Numbered from the stretch's first letter, positions 9,756 through 19,826 are shown. The stretch is 64,000 nt of DNA from Chthoniobacteraceae bacterium (GCA_028293625.1 JAQGOL010000042.1:278835-342834); one strand, 5' to 3'. The notes: generated by a model from the sequence alone, not told the origin. Numbers and translations are program-made.

Positions 9756-12749
9756 TTACTTGCGCGCCTCAGGGGTGACAGTGAGCTCAAGGCGCTTGCC
9801 ATCACGTTCAACGACGACCTTGATCGGCTGCCCGATTTTTACCGCGTCAAGGGCGTAGGTATAATCGTAAATGTTGGCGAGTTTAAGACTCGCAAATTCC
9901 ACGAGCACATCGCCCCCTTTGATCCCGCCCTTCTCCGCGGGGCTCCCGCCGCGCACGCCGCTGAGTTTTACGCCTTTTACTTCCGTCGTGTAATCGGGAA
10001 TGGTTCCAAGATAAGCGCGCAACGTTTCCCGTGAACCGCCCGCTTCCTTGTCGCTCCGCTCCACGCGTGCCAAATCGGGCCGCTCGGGAGCGCTCGCTAC
10101 ATCGAGCACAATCTGCTGAGCCATCCTGGCAATCCGTTCAGCGCCTTCGTAGTTGAGTTTTTCCGCCGTGTCAGTCGGCCGATGATAATCCTCATGCGCG
10201 CCGGTGAAAAAATTGAGGACAGGGATGCGTTTGGGATAAAAGCTTGTCGTGTCGGTCGGAAGATATGGGTCGTCCTGAAGGACAAGATTAAACCCGGCGG
10301 CGACGTTGCGTTTCTCAATCAGCTTGGTCCAGAGCTTCGAGGAACCGACCCCTTGAATGGTCAGCTTGTTCTCTTTTAAACGGCCCACCATGTCGAAGTT
10401 GATATAGGCGGCCACCTGCTTGAGCGGCACCGGCGGTTTTTCGCAGAAAGCGGCTGAACCGATAAGCCCGATCTCTTCGCCTGACCAAAATGCGAACACG
10501 ATGCCGCGGCGAAACTTATCGGGATGCGCGGCGCGTTCCCCGGCCAAAGAGGCCGCCAACTCCATAATCACAGCCACGCCCGAGCCATTGTCATCAGCCC
10601 CGGCATGGACCTTTTCTTCCTCGCCCGACCGCGCCATCGAACTTGAATTCGAACCAAGTCCCAGGTGATCGTAATGAGCGCCCACGATCACATACTCGCA
10701 ATCCTTTGTCTCTCCGCCCGGAGGCAACCAGCCGACCACGCTGCGATCCGTCTTCTTGATGTGCTCAACACCGGCTTCTAACCGCACCCGCACTTTGGGC
10801 AATACGAACCCGCCTTCCGCATGCGGATTCTCGGTATCGAGCCCCGATTGCAACGTCTTAAGATCTTTGCCCGATGGGGCCAGAAGCGCACCGGCCAGCT
10901 TGCCGCTAATTGAGTGCGCGATAATTCCCGAACCGGCCAGGGTGCCGTCACCCGTCAACGCGATCAGGTCGCCTGCCTGAGGCGAATTGGGACCCGCGAC
11001 AAAAAGGACCGCCTTTGCGCCCCGTTCCCGGGCCATCATCGCTTTATATCGAAGGCCCGCGTAACGATTTAATTGCGCGCGCCTCTGCGGATCGACTTCC
11101 TCGGGCACATAACGAAGTATAAGGACCACCTTATCCTTCACATCGAGGCCCTCGTAAGAATTGTAGCGGCCGCCGTTGCCTTCCGGCACCGAAAGCCCGT
11201 ATCCGGCGAAAACCACTTCGCCTTCAACCTCAGCACTGTCGCTAAAAGAAAGCGGTCGAAAATCGACGTCTGAAGCAAATTCCGCGGCGGGCCCATCGCT
11301 TTGAAGCGTGATTCGATTTTTGCCAGGCAACATCTTTACTCCTGCGTCGAATTCAAAAGGCTGAAAGAATTCGTTTCCAAGCGGCTTCACCCCGACGCTT
11401 TGCAAATACTCGGCGAGAAAATTTGCGGAGGCTTCCGCTCCCGGCGTACCAGTCATGCGTCCCTGGCGCGCGGGATCAGCCAGCCAATCGACTTCGGCGT
11501 GTAAATCGGCGGCTGCGATGGTCGAGGTGAGTGTGGCGCCATTAACATGGACGACCGCTCCGGCCGCCTTCGGCAAAGGCGACGTCTCATTTTCCTGCTC
11601 GATCCGATGCTTGTCAGCGGCCTGCGCCTGCGCTTCGATTGCCTTGAGTTCCTCGGCAGAGCGCTGGCGTTTTGGCGATTCTTCCAGCGCTTTTACCGCC
11701 GCCGGATGATTCCAGTTTGCCAGAAATAACTGCGATTTTTTGTCTCCGGTCCGATTGGAGGTCCAGCTCAAGCGTTTTCCATCGGGCGAAAAGACCGGCA
11801 ACCCGTCAAAGCCATCGGTATCCGTGACGCGAACCGGCTCATGAATTCCTTTCACATCGACGATAAACAATTCGAAGTTTTCGAATCCGAATTTATTGGA
11901 GGTAAAGATGATGTACTGACCACTTGGATGATAAAATGGCGCCCAGGACATCGACTTGAAATCGGTGATCCGCTGCACGTCCGAGCCGTCTGTTTTCATG
12001 GTGAAAACGTCCGCATTCATCCCGCTGGCATCAAATCGGCGCCAGATGATGCGCTCTCCGTCGGGCGAAAAGAACGGCCCTCCATCGTATCCGGGTGAAC
12101 TCGTCAGCCTGCGCTGATCGCTCCCATCGGAATTCATAATATAGATGTCGCCGAAATAGGCGGGATCCTTCTCAAAACGCGCCTTGTCCTCGGCGGAAAG
12201 CTTTTCAACTGGAAAAGCAGCGCGGAGCGAACAGAAGACGATCTTCTTTCCATCCGGGGAAAAGGAACCTTCCGCGTCGTAACCAGGCGCATCGGTGAGC
12301 CGAGTCATCTCTGTGCCGTCTTGTTGGCACGAAAAGATATCCATCGCCGGGTCGTAGTCCCATGAATAACGGCGTTGTTTGCCCGAGGCACGAAACTCCA
12401 ATTCCGCGGCTTGTTTAGCCTGCGCCTCGGGATCGAGCTGAGTAGACGCAAATAAAAGCCGCGATGTGCCCGGCTGAAAAAAAGCGCAGGTTGTCTTGCC
12501 TATGCCGGAGGAAACCCGGGCACTCTCCCCGGAAAGCAGATCCAGAAGGTAGATCTGGTAGAAAGGATTCGCTTCCTCACGTTCGCTTTGAAAGACAAGC
12601 AGATTTCCATCACCATGGAAGTAACCTTCCCCGCTCCGTTTCCCTTCAAATATCAGCTGCCGCGCGTTGCTGAGAAAGCCCGTTTCCGCGGCAGGTGATT
12701 CAATAGTTAAGAAGAACAGCGCGGCGAAACAGGCCAGTATCCGTGACAT
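9756..12749 (-). CDS. Exported TolB-propeller / M28 aminopeptidase / PDZ protein
   Basis: About 997 residues. The signal peptide is SRILACFAALFFLTIESPAAE. Residues about 25-370 hold TolB/WD40-like propeller repeats with SPDGKKI-type turns. A protease-associated-like domain follows, then a zinc aminopeptidase domain (M28) with the metal ligands visible in order: GAHYDH, GADDNGSG, SGEEIGL, NFDMVG and GAHEDYH. The last ~90 residues are a PDZ domain (VRGGSPAEKGGIKGGDVLV). Probably a periplasmic or outer-membrane peptidase trimming peptides. The start ATG at 12747-12749 puts the signal peptide at residue 2; the frame is open 17 codons further. It follows the pseudopilin gene on the same strand (69 bp), so it may belong to the same transcript, but a role in secretion is not implied. 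Confidence 0.9.
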   Translation of the reverse strand: MSRILACFAALFFLTIESPAAETGFLSNARQLIFEGKRSGEGYFHGDGNLLVFQSEREEANPFYQIYLLDLLSGESARVSSGIGKTTCAFFQPGTSRLLFASTQLDPEAQAKQAAELEFRASGKQRRYSWDYDPAMDIFSCQQDGTEMTRLTDAPGYDAEGSFSPDGKKIVFCSLRAAFPVEKLSAEDKARFEKDPAYFGDIYIMNSDGSDQRRLTSSPGYDGGPFFSPDGERIIWRRFDASGMNADVFTMKTDGSDVQRITDFKSMSWAPFYHPSGQYIIFTSNKFGFENFELFIVDVKGIHEPVRVTDTDGFDGLPVFSPDGKRLSWTSNRTGDKKSQLFLANWNHPAAVKALEESPKRQRSAEELKAIEAQAQAADKHRIEQENETSPLPKAAGAVVHVNGATLTSTIAAADLHAEVDWLADPARQGRMTGTPGAEASANFLAEYLQSVGVKPLGNEFFQPFEFDAGVKMLPGKNRITLQSDGPAAEFASDVDFRPLSFSDSAEVEGEVVFAGYGLSVPEGNGGRYNSYEGLDVKDKVVLILRYVPEEVDPQRRAQLNRYAGLRYKAMMARERGAKAVLFVAGPNSPQAGDLIALTGDGTLAGSGIIAHSISGKLAGALLAPSGKDLKTLQSGLDTENPHAEGGFVLPKVRVRLEAGVEHIKKTDRSVVGWLPPGGETKDCEYVIVGAHYDHLGLGSNSSSMARSGEEEKVHAGADDNGSGVAVIMELAASLAGERAAHPDKFRRGIVFAFWSGEEIGLIGSAAFCEKPPVPLKQVAAYINFDMVGRLKENKLTIQGVGSSKLWTKLIEKRNVAAGFNLVLQDDPYLPTDTTSFYPKRIPVLNFFTGAHEDYHRPTDTAEKLNYEGAERIARMAQQIVLDVASAPERPDLARVERSDKEAGGSRETLRAYLGTIPDYTTEVKGVKLSGVRGGSPAEKGGIKGGDVLVEFASLKLANIYDYTYALDAVKIGQPIKVVVERDGKRLELTVTPEARK

Positions 12750-12818
12750 GCGGTAGGAATACCAACGAGGCGAAGGAGTGACAAGGTCACTTTCCGTCAT
12801 CCGCTTCGGCCGCTTGTC

Positions 12819-13517
12819 CTACCAGTTCTTAACCCACTTCGGGGAATCCTTGAACGGTCCGGGGGCGCCGCCATCCGGTGCGTCAGCGCGGTTGGAGCCG
12901 CCCGTCGACCATAGATCAAAAGTGGAATTATATCCAACCGGCGGGCCTACTTCCGTCAGGCGATTCGCAGACGCTTTGGAGCGCAAGGCATCCGCATAAA
13001 CCTGCTCCTGAAACGCGTAACCAGTGGAGTAACCATAGCAATTGCCCCATGGATCCTGAATCCAGTTTACCAGGATTACCTTCCCGTCCTTTTTCTGAGT
13101 ATTCAGCATGTCAGGCTTGAACTCGTAATAGGTCTTCTCATTGGCGTTGGGACGGAAGTCGCGATCTACTTTGTCTCCGCTCAGTTCCTCGTATAAAAAC
13201 TGGCTTGCCAATTGATACTTCTTGGCCGTCGTCCCCGATCCAGTCGGCACGGCATCCTTGCGCGGATCAAGGAAATCGGTCCCTGCAATCGCAGTCGGCT
13301 CTGTGACTCCAGCCAGACGCGGGTAAGATCCGTTGTCGGATCGATAGTTTTCGCACGCGGAGCTAAGCGCCGCGATTTCGCCTGTGGCGCGATGCATTGC
13401 TGCATTCCGATGAGCCAGACTGCTGACGCCAATTACCAGCGACGTAAGCACGGTAATAATGACGATCACGGTGAGTAACTCGACCAGCGTGAAACCGCGG
13501 ACGGTGGAGCGCTTCAT
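12819..13517 (-). CDS. Type II secretion GspG-like pseudopilin
   Basis: 232 residues. The N-terminus MKRSTVRGFTLVELLTVIVI is a type III (prepilin) signal: cleavage is expected after Gly8 with N-methylation of Phe9, and the helper Glu is at +5. A long hydrophobic helix is followed by a globular domain with SDNGSYPR, DPWGNCYGYS and FDLWSTGG, resembling the DPWG...Y...DIYSLG end of GspG major pseudopilins. It should assemble in the inner membrane into a (pseudo)pilus driven by the ATPases and PilC/GspF encoded upstream. A prepilin peptidase is not in the window. The leader has a C6 run 13-18 nt before the ATG and no Shine-Dalgarno site. Confidence 0.9.
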   Translation of the reverse strand: MKRSTVRGFTLVELLTVIVIITVLTSLVIGVSSLAHRNAAMHRATGEIAALSSACENYRSDNGSYPRLAGVTEPTAIAGTDFLDPRKDAVPTGSGTTAKKYQLASQFLYEELSGDKVDRDFRPNANEKTYYEFKPDMLNTQKKDGKVILVNWIQDPWGNCYGYSTGYAFQEQVYADALRSKASANRLTEVGPPVGYNSTFDLWSTGGSNRADAPDGGAPGPFKDSPKWVKNW

Positions 13518-13601
13518 AATAAGATTAATGGGGGGCTAAAGAGCGGCCGATTCTGGAGTGGATACTCTGGATCTGAAAAAGACGTTTGAAAACAAAGGGA
13601 A

Positions 13602-14888
13602 CTAACCGGCCTGCATTCCCTGGATGATGCTGATCAGCGGCATGAAGAGCGCAATAACGATCGTTCCGACAATCAGCGCCAGGAGCACAATCATGATCGG
13701 CTCAAGGAGTGACGTTAGACCTTCCACGGCATTATCGACTTCATCATCGTAAACTTCCGCGATCTTGAGAAGCATCTCGGGCAACTGGCCTGTTTCTTCA
13801 CCCACGTCGACCATCGAAATCACCATCGGAGGAAAGACGCCGCTGGCTTCAAGCGGTTGAACGATCGATTCACCTTCCTTGACGGCGTCATGCACCTTCG
13901 TTACCGCGTCGGCCACAACAGCGTTGCCGGCCGTGTCGCGGGTAATATTGAGCGCCTGGAGAATGGGAACGCCGCTCGTTACCAAGGTGCCGAGGGTCCG
14001 GCTAAACCGCGAGATTGAGCTTTTTCGGGAAAGATCGCCAAAGAGCGGCAATTTCAGTGCGATCCGATCGAGCGCCTGGCGGCCGTTTGGATTGCGCGAG
14101 ATCATTTTATAGGCAACCACAAACACCACGATGCCGGCGATAATGTAATACCACTGACCCTTGATGATGTTACTTGCCTGAATGACCATCAGAGTAATTC
14201 CAGGCAGCGGTTTGTTCCCGAGCATTTCCTTGAAGATCTGCTCGAAACGCGGAACGATAAACGCCAGCAAGAAGACCATGATCAACATTGCGATCATGAG
14301 CACGATGACCGGATAAGCCATCGCCGCGACTACTTTGTTTTTGATCTTCTGCGCCTTCTCCTGGAACTCAGCAAGACGCTGCAAAACGATTTCAAGCACA
14401 CCGCCAAGCTCGCCGGCTTTCACCATGTTGATGTAAAGCTTGTTGAAGATGCGAGGATGCTGAGCCATCGACTCGGAAAACGTGCTGCCACCTTGCACCG
14501 CATCGGCCAGCGCATTGATTGTGTTTTTTAAAACAAGATCCTTTTCCTGCTTGGCCAGTACTGTCAATCCACGCAAAAGCGGAAGTCCCGCGTCAATCAG
14601 CGTCGCCAACTGCCTGGTAAAAATCATCAGCACTTTGCCGCTGACCGTTTTCCGGGCAAACATGCCGGGCCCGCCCGATTTGGATTTGGGCGCCGCGGCG
14701 GTCTTGATCGCTTTCTGGACCTTCTTGGACTGCTTGACAGCCGTCCCCTTGCCCTCCTCGGTCACGCTGGTTGGAAAATAACCAGTCTGGCGCAATTGGC
14801 CCACAACGTCGTTAGCCGAGGCGGCTTCAAGCACGCCTCGCGATTCTTGTCCGCGGGCATCCAGCGCGATATATTCAAATTTAGCCAT
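13602..14888 (-). CDS. pilC: Type II secretion/type IV pilus inner-membrane platform protein PilC/GspF
   Basis: 428 residues, normal for PilC/GspF. It is the polytopic inner-membrane platform that couples the cytoplasmic ATPase to pilin assembly. Seen: a short N-terminal domain (MAKFEYIALDARGQES), a Lys/Ala-rich linker, then two T2SSF domains (FTRQLATLIDAGLPLLRGL and FSRTLGTLVTSGVPILQAL), each with membrane helices, and a hydrophobic C-terminus (IVLLALIVGTIVIALFMPL). It lies between the second ATPase (158 bp upstream) and the pseudopilin (84 bp downstream). The ATG at 14886-14888 is preceded by TTTCCCCCCTTT, not a Shine-Dalgarno sequence. Confidence 0.95.
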   Translation of the reverse strand: MAKFEYIALDARGQESRGVLEAASANDVVGQLRQTGYFPTSVTEEGKGTAVKQSKKVQKAIKTAAAPKSKSGGPGMFARKTVSGKVLMIFTRQLATLIDAGLPLLRGLTVLAKQEKDLVLKNTINALADAVQGGSTFSESMAQHPRIFNKLYINMVKAGELGGVLEIVLQRLAEFQEKAQKIKNKVVAAMAYPVIVLMIAMLIMVFLLAFIVPRFEQIFKEMLGNKPLPGITLMVIQASNIIKGQWYYIIAGIVVFVVAYKMISRNPNGRQALDRIALKLPLFGDLSRKSSISRFSRTLGTLVTSGVPILQALNITRDTAGNAVVADAVTKVHDAVKEGESIVQPLEASGVFPPMVISMVDVGEETGQLPEMLLKIAEVYDDEVDNAVEGLTSLLEPIMIVLLALIVGTIVIALFMPLISIIQGMQAG

Positions 14889-15046
14889 AAAGGGGGGAAA
14901 TGGTCACCCGTGCAGGGTTCGAAGAGATTGTTAAGACCCGAAAGAGAGGTTGTCGATGATGTTTTGAAAAGGAATCCCCTAATAAAAACGGGGAACTCCT
15001 GCGAGCGCGGTTGGCGCTCTGTCAGACTGCAAAAAACGGAGGCGGA

Positions 15047-16732
15047 TCAGGTATACTTCAGCACTTCTTCAATCGTGGTTTCCCCGTCGTAAATGCAACG
15101 CAGCCCATCCTGCCGCAGCGTCGTCATGCCGAGCTCAATGGCTTTCTGCTTCAGCACCACGCCCGGAGCCCGCTCATTGATGAGTTCCCGGATCGGATCA
15201 CTCATATCAAGCAATTCGTAGATCCCTTTTCGGCCTTTATAGCCGGTATTATTGCAAGCCTCGCATCCTTTTCCGTAGTAAAAATTCTTGTCTCCAATCT
15301 CGTGCGGAGAAAGCCCAAGCTGCGTAAGCACGGCTTCAGAAGGTTCATAGGGAGTGCGGCATCCCGTGCAGATTTTACGAATCAGGCGCTGGCCAAGAAC
15401 GCCTTCAAGCGCTGCCGAAATCAGGAACGGCTCAACCCCCATGTCAACCAGACGTGTGACAGCTCCGGGAGCGTCGTTGGTATGCAGCGTCGTGAAGACC
15501 AAGTGACCGGTCAGCGACGCCTGAATGGCAATCTGAGCCGTCTCGATATCGCGCGTTTCCCCTACCATGATGCGGTCAGGATCCTGCCGCAAAAAGGCGC
15601 GCAGCACTCGGGCAAAGTTTAATCCGATCGCTTCATTAACCGGGACCTGAATGATCCCTTCAATATCATATTCAACCGGGTCTTCCGCAGTCAGCACCTT
15701 GGAATCAATGGTGTTGATTTCATTGAGCGCCGCATAAAGCGTGGTCGTTTTGCCCGAACCGGTAGGGCCCGTGACAATAAAGATGCCGTTTGGCTTCTCA
15801 ATGGTCTTGAGAATGTAGTTATGGATGTGCGGCGGCATCTTGAGCGCCTCAAGGCTCAGATTGACAGCAGCCCGATCGAGCACCCGCATAACCACGCTTT
15901 CACCGAACTGAGTCGGCAGGGTGGAAACACGCAGATCGACCTGGCGTCCGCCAATGATCTTTTGAATACGTCCATCCTGCGGCAGGCGGCGCTCGGCAAT
16001 GTTAAGGTTCGCCATCACCTTCACGCGCGATGTGACCGGTCCCGCCAGATGCCGCGGCGGAGGCGACATTTCATAAAGCGCACCGTCGACACGGTAGCGG
16101 ATTTTAAATTCGGTTTCGAATGGTTCAAAATGAATGTCAGATGCGCGATCCTGAATAGCCTGGAAAAGGATCAGATCGACATACCGAATGATAGGAGTCG
16201 CGTTCGCCTCAGCCTCGAGATTCTTTTCATTGATCTGCGAATCCGGTCCGCCGAACTCCATCTCGCCGCCAAGCTGGGCGAGAATCTCGTCCATGCTGGA
16301 AGCATCGTTCCCGTAATGCTTCTTAATGAGTTCATCGATCTGGTAAACCGCTGCGACGAGGACCTGAATTTCTTTGCCCAACGCAAAACGGAGATCTTCT
16401 GCCGTTTGCGAATTCAACGGGTCAGCCAGCGCGATCTGGATCGTGTAACCATCGGTGCCAAGCGGCATGGCACGGTGCAGCACGGCCAGCGAGGCGGGAA
16501 TCAGGCTGATGACCTCCGGCGCGGGTTCATAACCGGCAAGGCCGACAAAGTCAGTGCCCATCGACTCGGCTACCGTCTGGTAGTATTCGTCCTCGGTGAG
16601 AATTCCGTAGTCCACCATTGTCTGGGTAAGACTTTTGCCAGTGCGGTCAACTTCTTGGGCAATATCGTTGATCTGATCGCGATCGACGATGCCTTGGTCG
16701 GCGAAAAGTTCGAGGACTTGTTTTGAGTTCAT
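15047..16732 (-). CDS. GspE/PilB assembly ATPase (second copy)
   Basis: 561-residue cytoplasmic hexameric ATPase powering pilus or pseudopilus extension. The N-terminal MshEN-type domain covers about 1-150. The ATPase core has Walker A GPTGSGKTTTLY near residue 325, the Asp box/Walker B region (RQDPDRIMVGETRD) and the His box (TGHLVFTTLHTNDA). A zinc-binding tetra-Cys module (CTGC ... CEAC) lies at about 455-490. Length and motifs are complete. It is flanked by pilT (20 bp upstream) and pilC downstream. A paralogue lies at 17934-19691, so two extension-type ATPases share one PilT and one PilC here. The leader is TTTTCCCCACC immediately before the ATG. Confidence 0.94.
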   Translation of the reverse strand: MNSKQVLELFADQGIVDRDQINDIAQEVDRTGKSLTQTMVDYGILTEDEYYQTVAESMGTDFVGLAGYEPAPEVISLIPASLAVLHRAMPLGTDGYTIQIALADPLNSQTAEDLRFALGKEIQVLVAAVYQIDELIKKHYGNDASSMDEILAQLGGEMEFGGPDSQINEKNLEAEANATPIIRYVDLILFQAIQDRASDIHFEPFETEFKIRYRVDGALYEMSPPPRHLAGPVTSRVKVMANLNIAERRLPQDGRIQKIIGGRQVDLRVSTLPTQFGESVVMRVLDRAAVNLSLEALKMPPHIHNYILKTIEKPNGIFIVTGPTGSGKTTTLYAALNEINTIDSKVLTAEDPVEYDIEGIIQVPVNEAIGLNFARVLRAFLRQDPDRIMVGETRDIETAQIAIQASLTGHLVFTTLHTNDAPGAVTRLVDMGVEPFLISAALEGVLGQRLIRKICTGCRTPYEPSEAVLTQLGLSPHEIGDKNFYYGKGCEACNNTGYKGRKGIYELLDMSDPIRELINERAPGVVLKQKAIELGMTTLRQDGLRCIYDGETTIEEVLKYT

Positions 16733-16752
16733 GGTGGGGAAAATAAAAAAGG

Positions 16753-17832
16753 TTAGCGTACCTTGCGCGGCTTGGAATCGCCGATGAGTTGAATGGCTGC
16801 CTGCGGATCCTGCGCTTTGGTGACGACCTGCTCGTAGCTAATCAGGCCATTGAGATAGTGGTTCACCAGCGAAGCTTCAAGCGACACCATCCCATACTTC
16901 GAACCGGTGAGGATGTCGTTGGAAATACGAAAGGTTTTATTGTCACGAATCAGCGCGGCGATCGAAGGCGTGTTGATCATGATCTCAAATGCGGCCACGC
17001 GTCCCTTGCCATCAATGCGAGGCAGCAGCAGCTGGGAAATAACGGCTTTGAGATTTGTGGAAAGCTGCGTGCGAATCATCTCCTGCTGATCGGAGGGAAA
17101 CGCATCGATAATCCGGTCCACGGTTCGCGATGCACCGGTGGTGTGAAGCGTGGAAAAAACCAGGTGACCGGTTTCCGCCGCCGTGATCGCGGTTTCCATC
17201 GTTTCAAGATCGCGCATTTCACCCACCAAAATCACGTCAGGATCCTGCCGCAGCGCCCGGCGCAGGCCATCGGCGAAAGTAGGCAGATCGACCCCGATCT
17301 CGCGTTGATTGACGATGCCAACCCGATGATCGTGATAATACTCGATCGGATCTTCAATGGTGATGATGTGACTGCGCTTCGTGGAATTAATCACGTCGAT
17401 CATCGTCGCCAGCGTGGTGGTCTTGCCCGAGCCGGTCGGCCCTGTCACTAACACCAAGCCACGGGGAAGGCTCAATAGCTCGCGCACCGCCGAAGGAAAC
17501 CCGATTTCATCGAGCGTCAATAGCCGGCGAGGCACCAGCCGAAGCGCAATGCCAATAAACCCTTTCTGCCGGTAAACGCTCACGCGGAAACGGTTCTCGC
17601 CCCGGAAACTAAACCCGAAGTCAACGCTCCCCTCCTCGTTGACGCGCTGCATGTTCCCATCGCTCGTGATTGCCCGCGCCAGCGTCTCGGTGTTCTCGGC
17701 AGTAAGCGGCGCAATCTCTAACTTCACCAATTCCCCGCGCAACCTTAATACCGGCGGCGAGCCAACCGAGATATGCAAATCCGAAGCGCCTTCGTCGATG
17801 ACGAGGCGCAAAAGATCTTCCATGGGTGTCAT
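16753..17832 (-). CDS. pilT: Type IV pilus retraction ATPase PilT
   Basis: 359 residues, typical PilT length (shorter than PilB and lacking the tetra-Cys zinc module). In the family it drives pilus retraction and hence twitching motility. Seen: the N-terminal PAS-like domain starting MEDLLRLVIDEGASDLHI, Walker A GPTGSGKTTTLA at about 130-140, RQDPDVILVGEMRD, and the His box TGHLVFSTLHTTGA. The AIRNLIRE-like retraction motif appears as SIAALIRDNKT. The ATG at 17830-17832 is used; another in-frame ATG three codons later (17821-17823) fits the family N-terminus equally well. It sits between the two GspE/PilB genes. The leader contains TTTTCCTCCCC. Confidence 0.94.
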   Translation of the reverse strand: MTPMEDLLRLVIDEGASDLHISVGSPPVLRLRGELVKLEIAPLTAENTETLARAITSDGNMQRVNEEGSVDFGFSFRGENRFRVSVYRQKGFIGIALRLVPRRLLTLDEIGFPSAVRELLSLPRGLVLVTGPTGSGKTTTLATMIDVINSTKRSHIITIEDPIEYYHDHRVGIVNQREIGVDLPTFADGLRRALRQDPDVILVGEMRDLETMETAITAAETGHLVFSTLHTTGASRTVDRIIDAFPSDQQEMIRTQLSTNLKAVISQLLLPRIDGKGRVAAFEIMINTPSIAALIRDNKTFRISNDILTGSKYGMVSLEASLVNHYLNGLISYEQVVTKAQDPQAAIQLIGDSKPRKVR

Positions 17833-17933
17833 ACGAGAGCGGGGAGGAAAACCAAGTGAATGAGGGAGGAACTCAGTTGGAGAAAGTAAGGCGGCGTGTT
17901 TTAAGCAGCGGCGGCTCGCACGCAGCCGGCTTG

Positions 17934-19691
17934 TCAGTCGGCGTCGGCCGCGGAAACGCTGATAACTTCCTCCGCGCTGGTAAGGCCTGCGAGAACTTTC
18001 CGAATGCCATCCTCCCGAAGGCTGCGCATCCCCATCTCTCGGGCGCGCTTTCTTAATTCAACGGTGGATGCCTTGTTATTAACCATATGACGAACTTCGT
18101 CATCGATCAGGAAGATTTCAAAAATACCCATCCGGCCTTTATAGCCGAGATGTTTGCAGTTCTCGCATCCGGCGCCCTTCATAACGGTCGCCTCGCCCAA
18201 CTGTGAGCGATCAAGCCCAAGAGCGCTGATTTCGCTTTCGCTCAATTCATGCGGCTTCTTGCACTTGGGACAAAGCTTGCGGACCAGGCGTTGCGCAACA
18301 ATGGCGCGGACAGCCGAGGAAACAAGGAACGGCTGCACACCGATATCGACCAACCGCGCAACTGCTGAAGGCGCATCATTAGTATGCAAGGTTGAGAAAA
18401 CCAAGTGACCAGTCAGCGACGCGTTGATGGCGATGTTAGCCGTCTCCGCGTCACGAATTTCACCGATCATGATGATGTTAGGCGCTTGCCGCAAAATCGA
18501 ACGGAGTGCGGCAGGAAAAGTCATGCCGATATCCGTGTTAACCTGAACCTGGTTGATACCGCCCATCTGATACTCCACCGGATCTTCCACGGTGATCAGC
18601 TTCTTATCGGGCTTGTTGATATAATGCAGGCAGCCGTAAAGCGTCGTCGTTTTTCCCGAGCCTGTCGGACCGGTTACCAAAAGGATTCCATCAGGCAGCT
18701 TAAGAAGCTGCTCGAAGATCTCCTGATCGTCCGAAAGAAAGCCGAGCTGCGGCAAACCCAAAGCCAGCGAACTCTTATCGAGAATACGCATGACGATCGA
18801 TTCCCCATGAGTGGTTGGCACGGTCGATACACGCAAATCGACCTGTTTTTTACCCATCTTGGCCTGAATACGGCCATCCTGTGGAAGCCGCTTTTCGGCG
18901 ATCGACATCGAACCCGTCATGATCTTCAGACGCGAAATAATCGCACTCTGAAGTTTCTTGGGCGGATTGTTCATCTCATGAAGCACGCCGTCGATACGGA
19001 ACCGGACACGGAACCGTTTTTCCAATGGCTCAAGATGAATATCACTGGCCCGCATGTTGTAAGCCTCGAAGAGCATCGAGGTCACCATCTTGATAATTGG
19101 CGCATCGCCCGTGTCGCCATCGGTATCGACGGTTTCCACATCGCCAATGAGGATTTCTCCATTGATCTGGCCGGTGAGTTCATCCACCGCGTCCTCGGCC
19201 GTGCCGTAAAACTTCCGGATCGCCGAAAGGATGGAGTCGGGAGTCGCGCAGACAAACTCAAGGTCCCGCGGAGCCAGCCGATGCTGAAGCGCATCGAAAA
19301 TGTCGAAATTGAGAGGATCGCTCACGGCAATCATCAATGCGGAATCCGTGAAGGCAATGGGCACCACCTTGAAGCGGCGCGCCACATCCGACGGCATCTG
19401 CTCAAGCACTTCCGGGGAGAGAGTCATCTGCGCCAGATCGACAAAATCCATGGCTGAATGAGCAGCCAAGGCGCGAGTGATATCTTCCTGGGTGAGTTCA
19501 CCGGTGCGGATGAGGACAGCGATGACAGATTCTCCCGCATGAGCTTCGCCGCGAGCCTGCTCCAGCTGGGAGCGGGTTACGAGAGCGGTTTCAAGCAGGA
19601 TTTCGAGGGTAAATTCTTCGTTTGCAGCCACGTCGGGAGGGGGAAAATTACAAGACTCTGGTGGGACGGAAATGAACGGCGCGAACGCCAC
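17934..19691 (-). CDS. GspE/PilB assembly ATPase (first copy)
   Basis: 585 residues from a GTG at 19689-19691. A GTG at 19629-19631, 20 codons downstream and just before AANEEFTLEILLETALVT, is an equally likely start. The N-terminal MshEN domain spans about 25-180. Walker A GPTGSGKTTTLY is near 340, then RQAPNIIMIGEIRD, TGHLVFSTLHTNDA, and zinc Cys pairs (CPKC ... CENC) at about 475-510. It should energise pseudopilus or pilus assembly. As the first gene of the pilus set on the minus strand it probably carries the promoter, in the region divergent from apt. The sequence differs from the second copy throughout, so this is an old duplication or two systems rather than a recent repeat. Confidence 0.93.
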   Translation of the reverse strand: MAFAPFISVPPESCNFPPPDVAANEEFTLEILLETALVTRSQLEQARGEAHAGESVIAVLIRTGELTQEDITRALAAHSAMDFVDLAQMTLSPEVLEQMPSDVARRFKVVPIAFTDSALMIAVSDPLNFDIFDALQHRLAPRDLEFVCATPDSILSAIRKFYGTAEDAVDELTGQINGEILIGDVETVDTDGDTGDAPIIKMVTSMLFEAYNMRASDIHLEPLEKRFRVRFRIDGVLHEMNNPPKKLQSAIISRLKIMTGSMSIAEKRLPQDGRIQAKMGKKQVDLRVSTVPTTHGESIVMRILDKSSLALGLPQLGFLSDDQEIFEQLLKLPDGILLVTGPTGSGKTTTLYGCLHYINKPDKKLITVEDPVEYQMGGINQVQVNTDIGMTFPAALRSILRQAPNIIMIGEIRDAETANIAINASLTGHLVFSTLHTNDAPSAVARLVDIGVQPFLVSSAVRAIVAQRLVRKLCPKCKKPHELSESEISALGLDRSQLGEATVMKGAGCENCKHLGYKGRMGIFEIFLIDDEVRHMVNNKASTVELRKRAREMGMRSLREDGIRKVLAGLTSAEEVISVSAADAD

Positions 19692-19826
19692 TCATTCATT
19701 TATGAGCCTTTCTTACGAACCCCTCCTCCGGTTGTCAAAGGCCATCAAGGAGAATCTGGAAAAGGCGTCTAATTTTTTCAACGAGCGCCTTGCCACTTCC
19801 CCCGCGCTTTGCCACAAGCAACCGCC

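Noticed and set aside
15821..16726. 301-codon plus-strand frame inside the second PilB/GspE gene
   Set aside because: Antisense shadow of the ATPase gene.
18405..19457. 350-codon plus-strand frame inside the first PilB/GspE gene
   Set aside because: Antisense shadow, rich in Arg/His, no motif.
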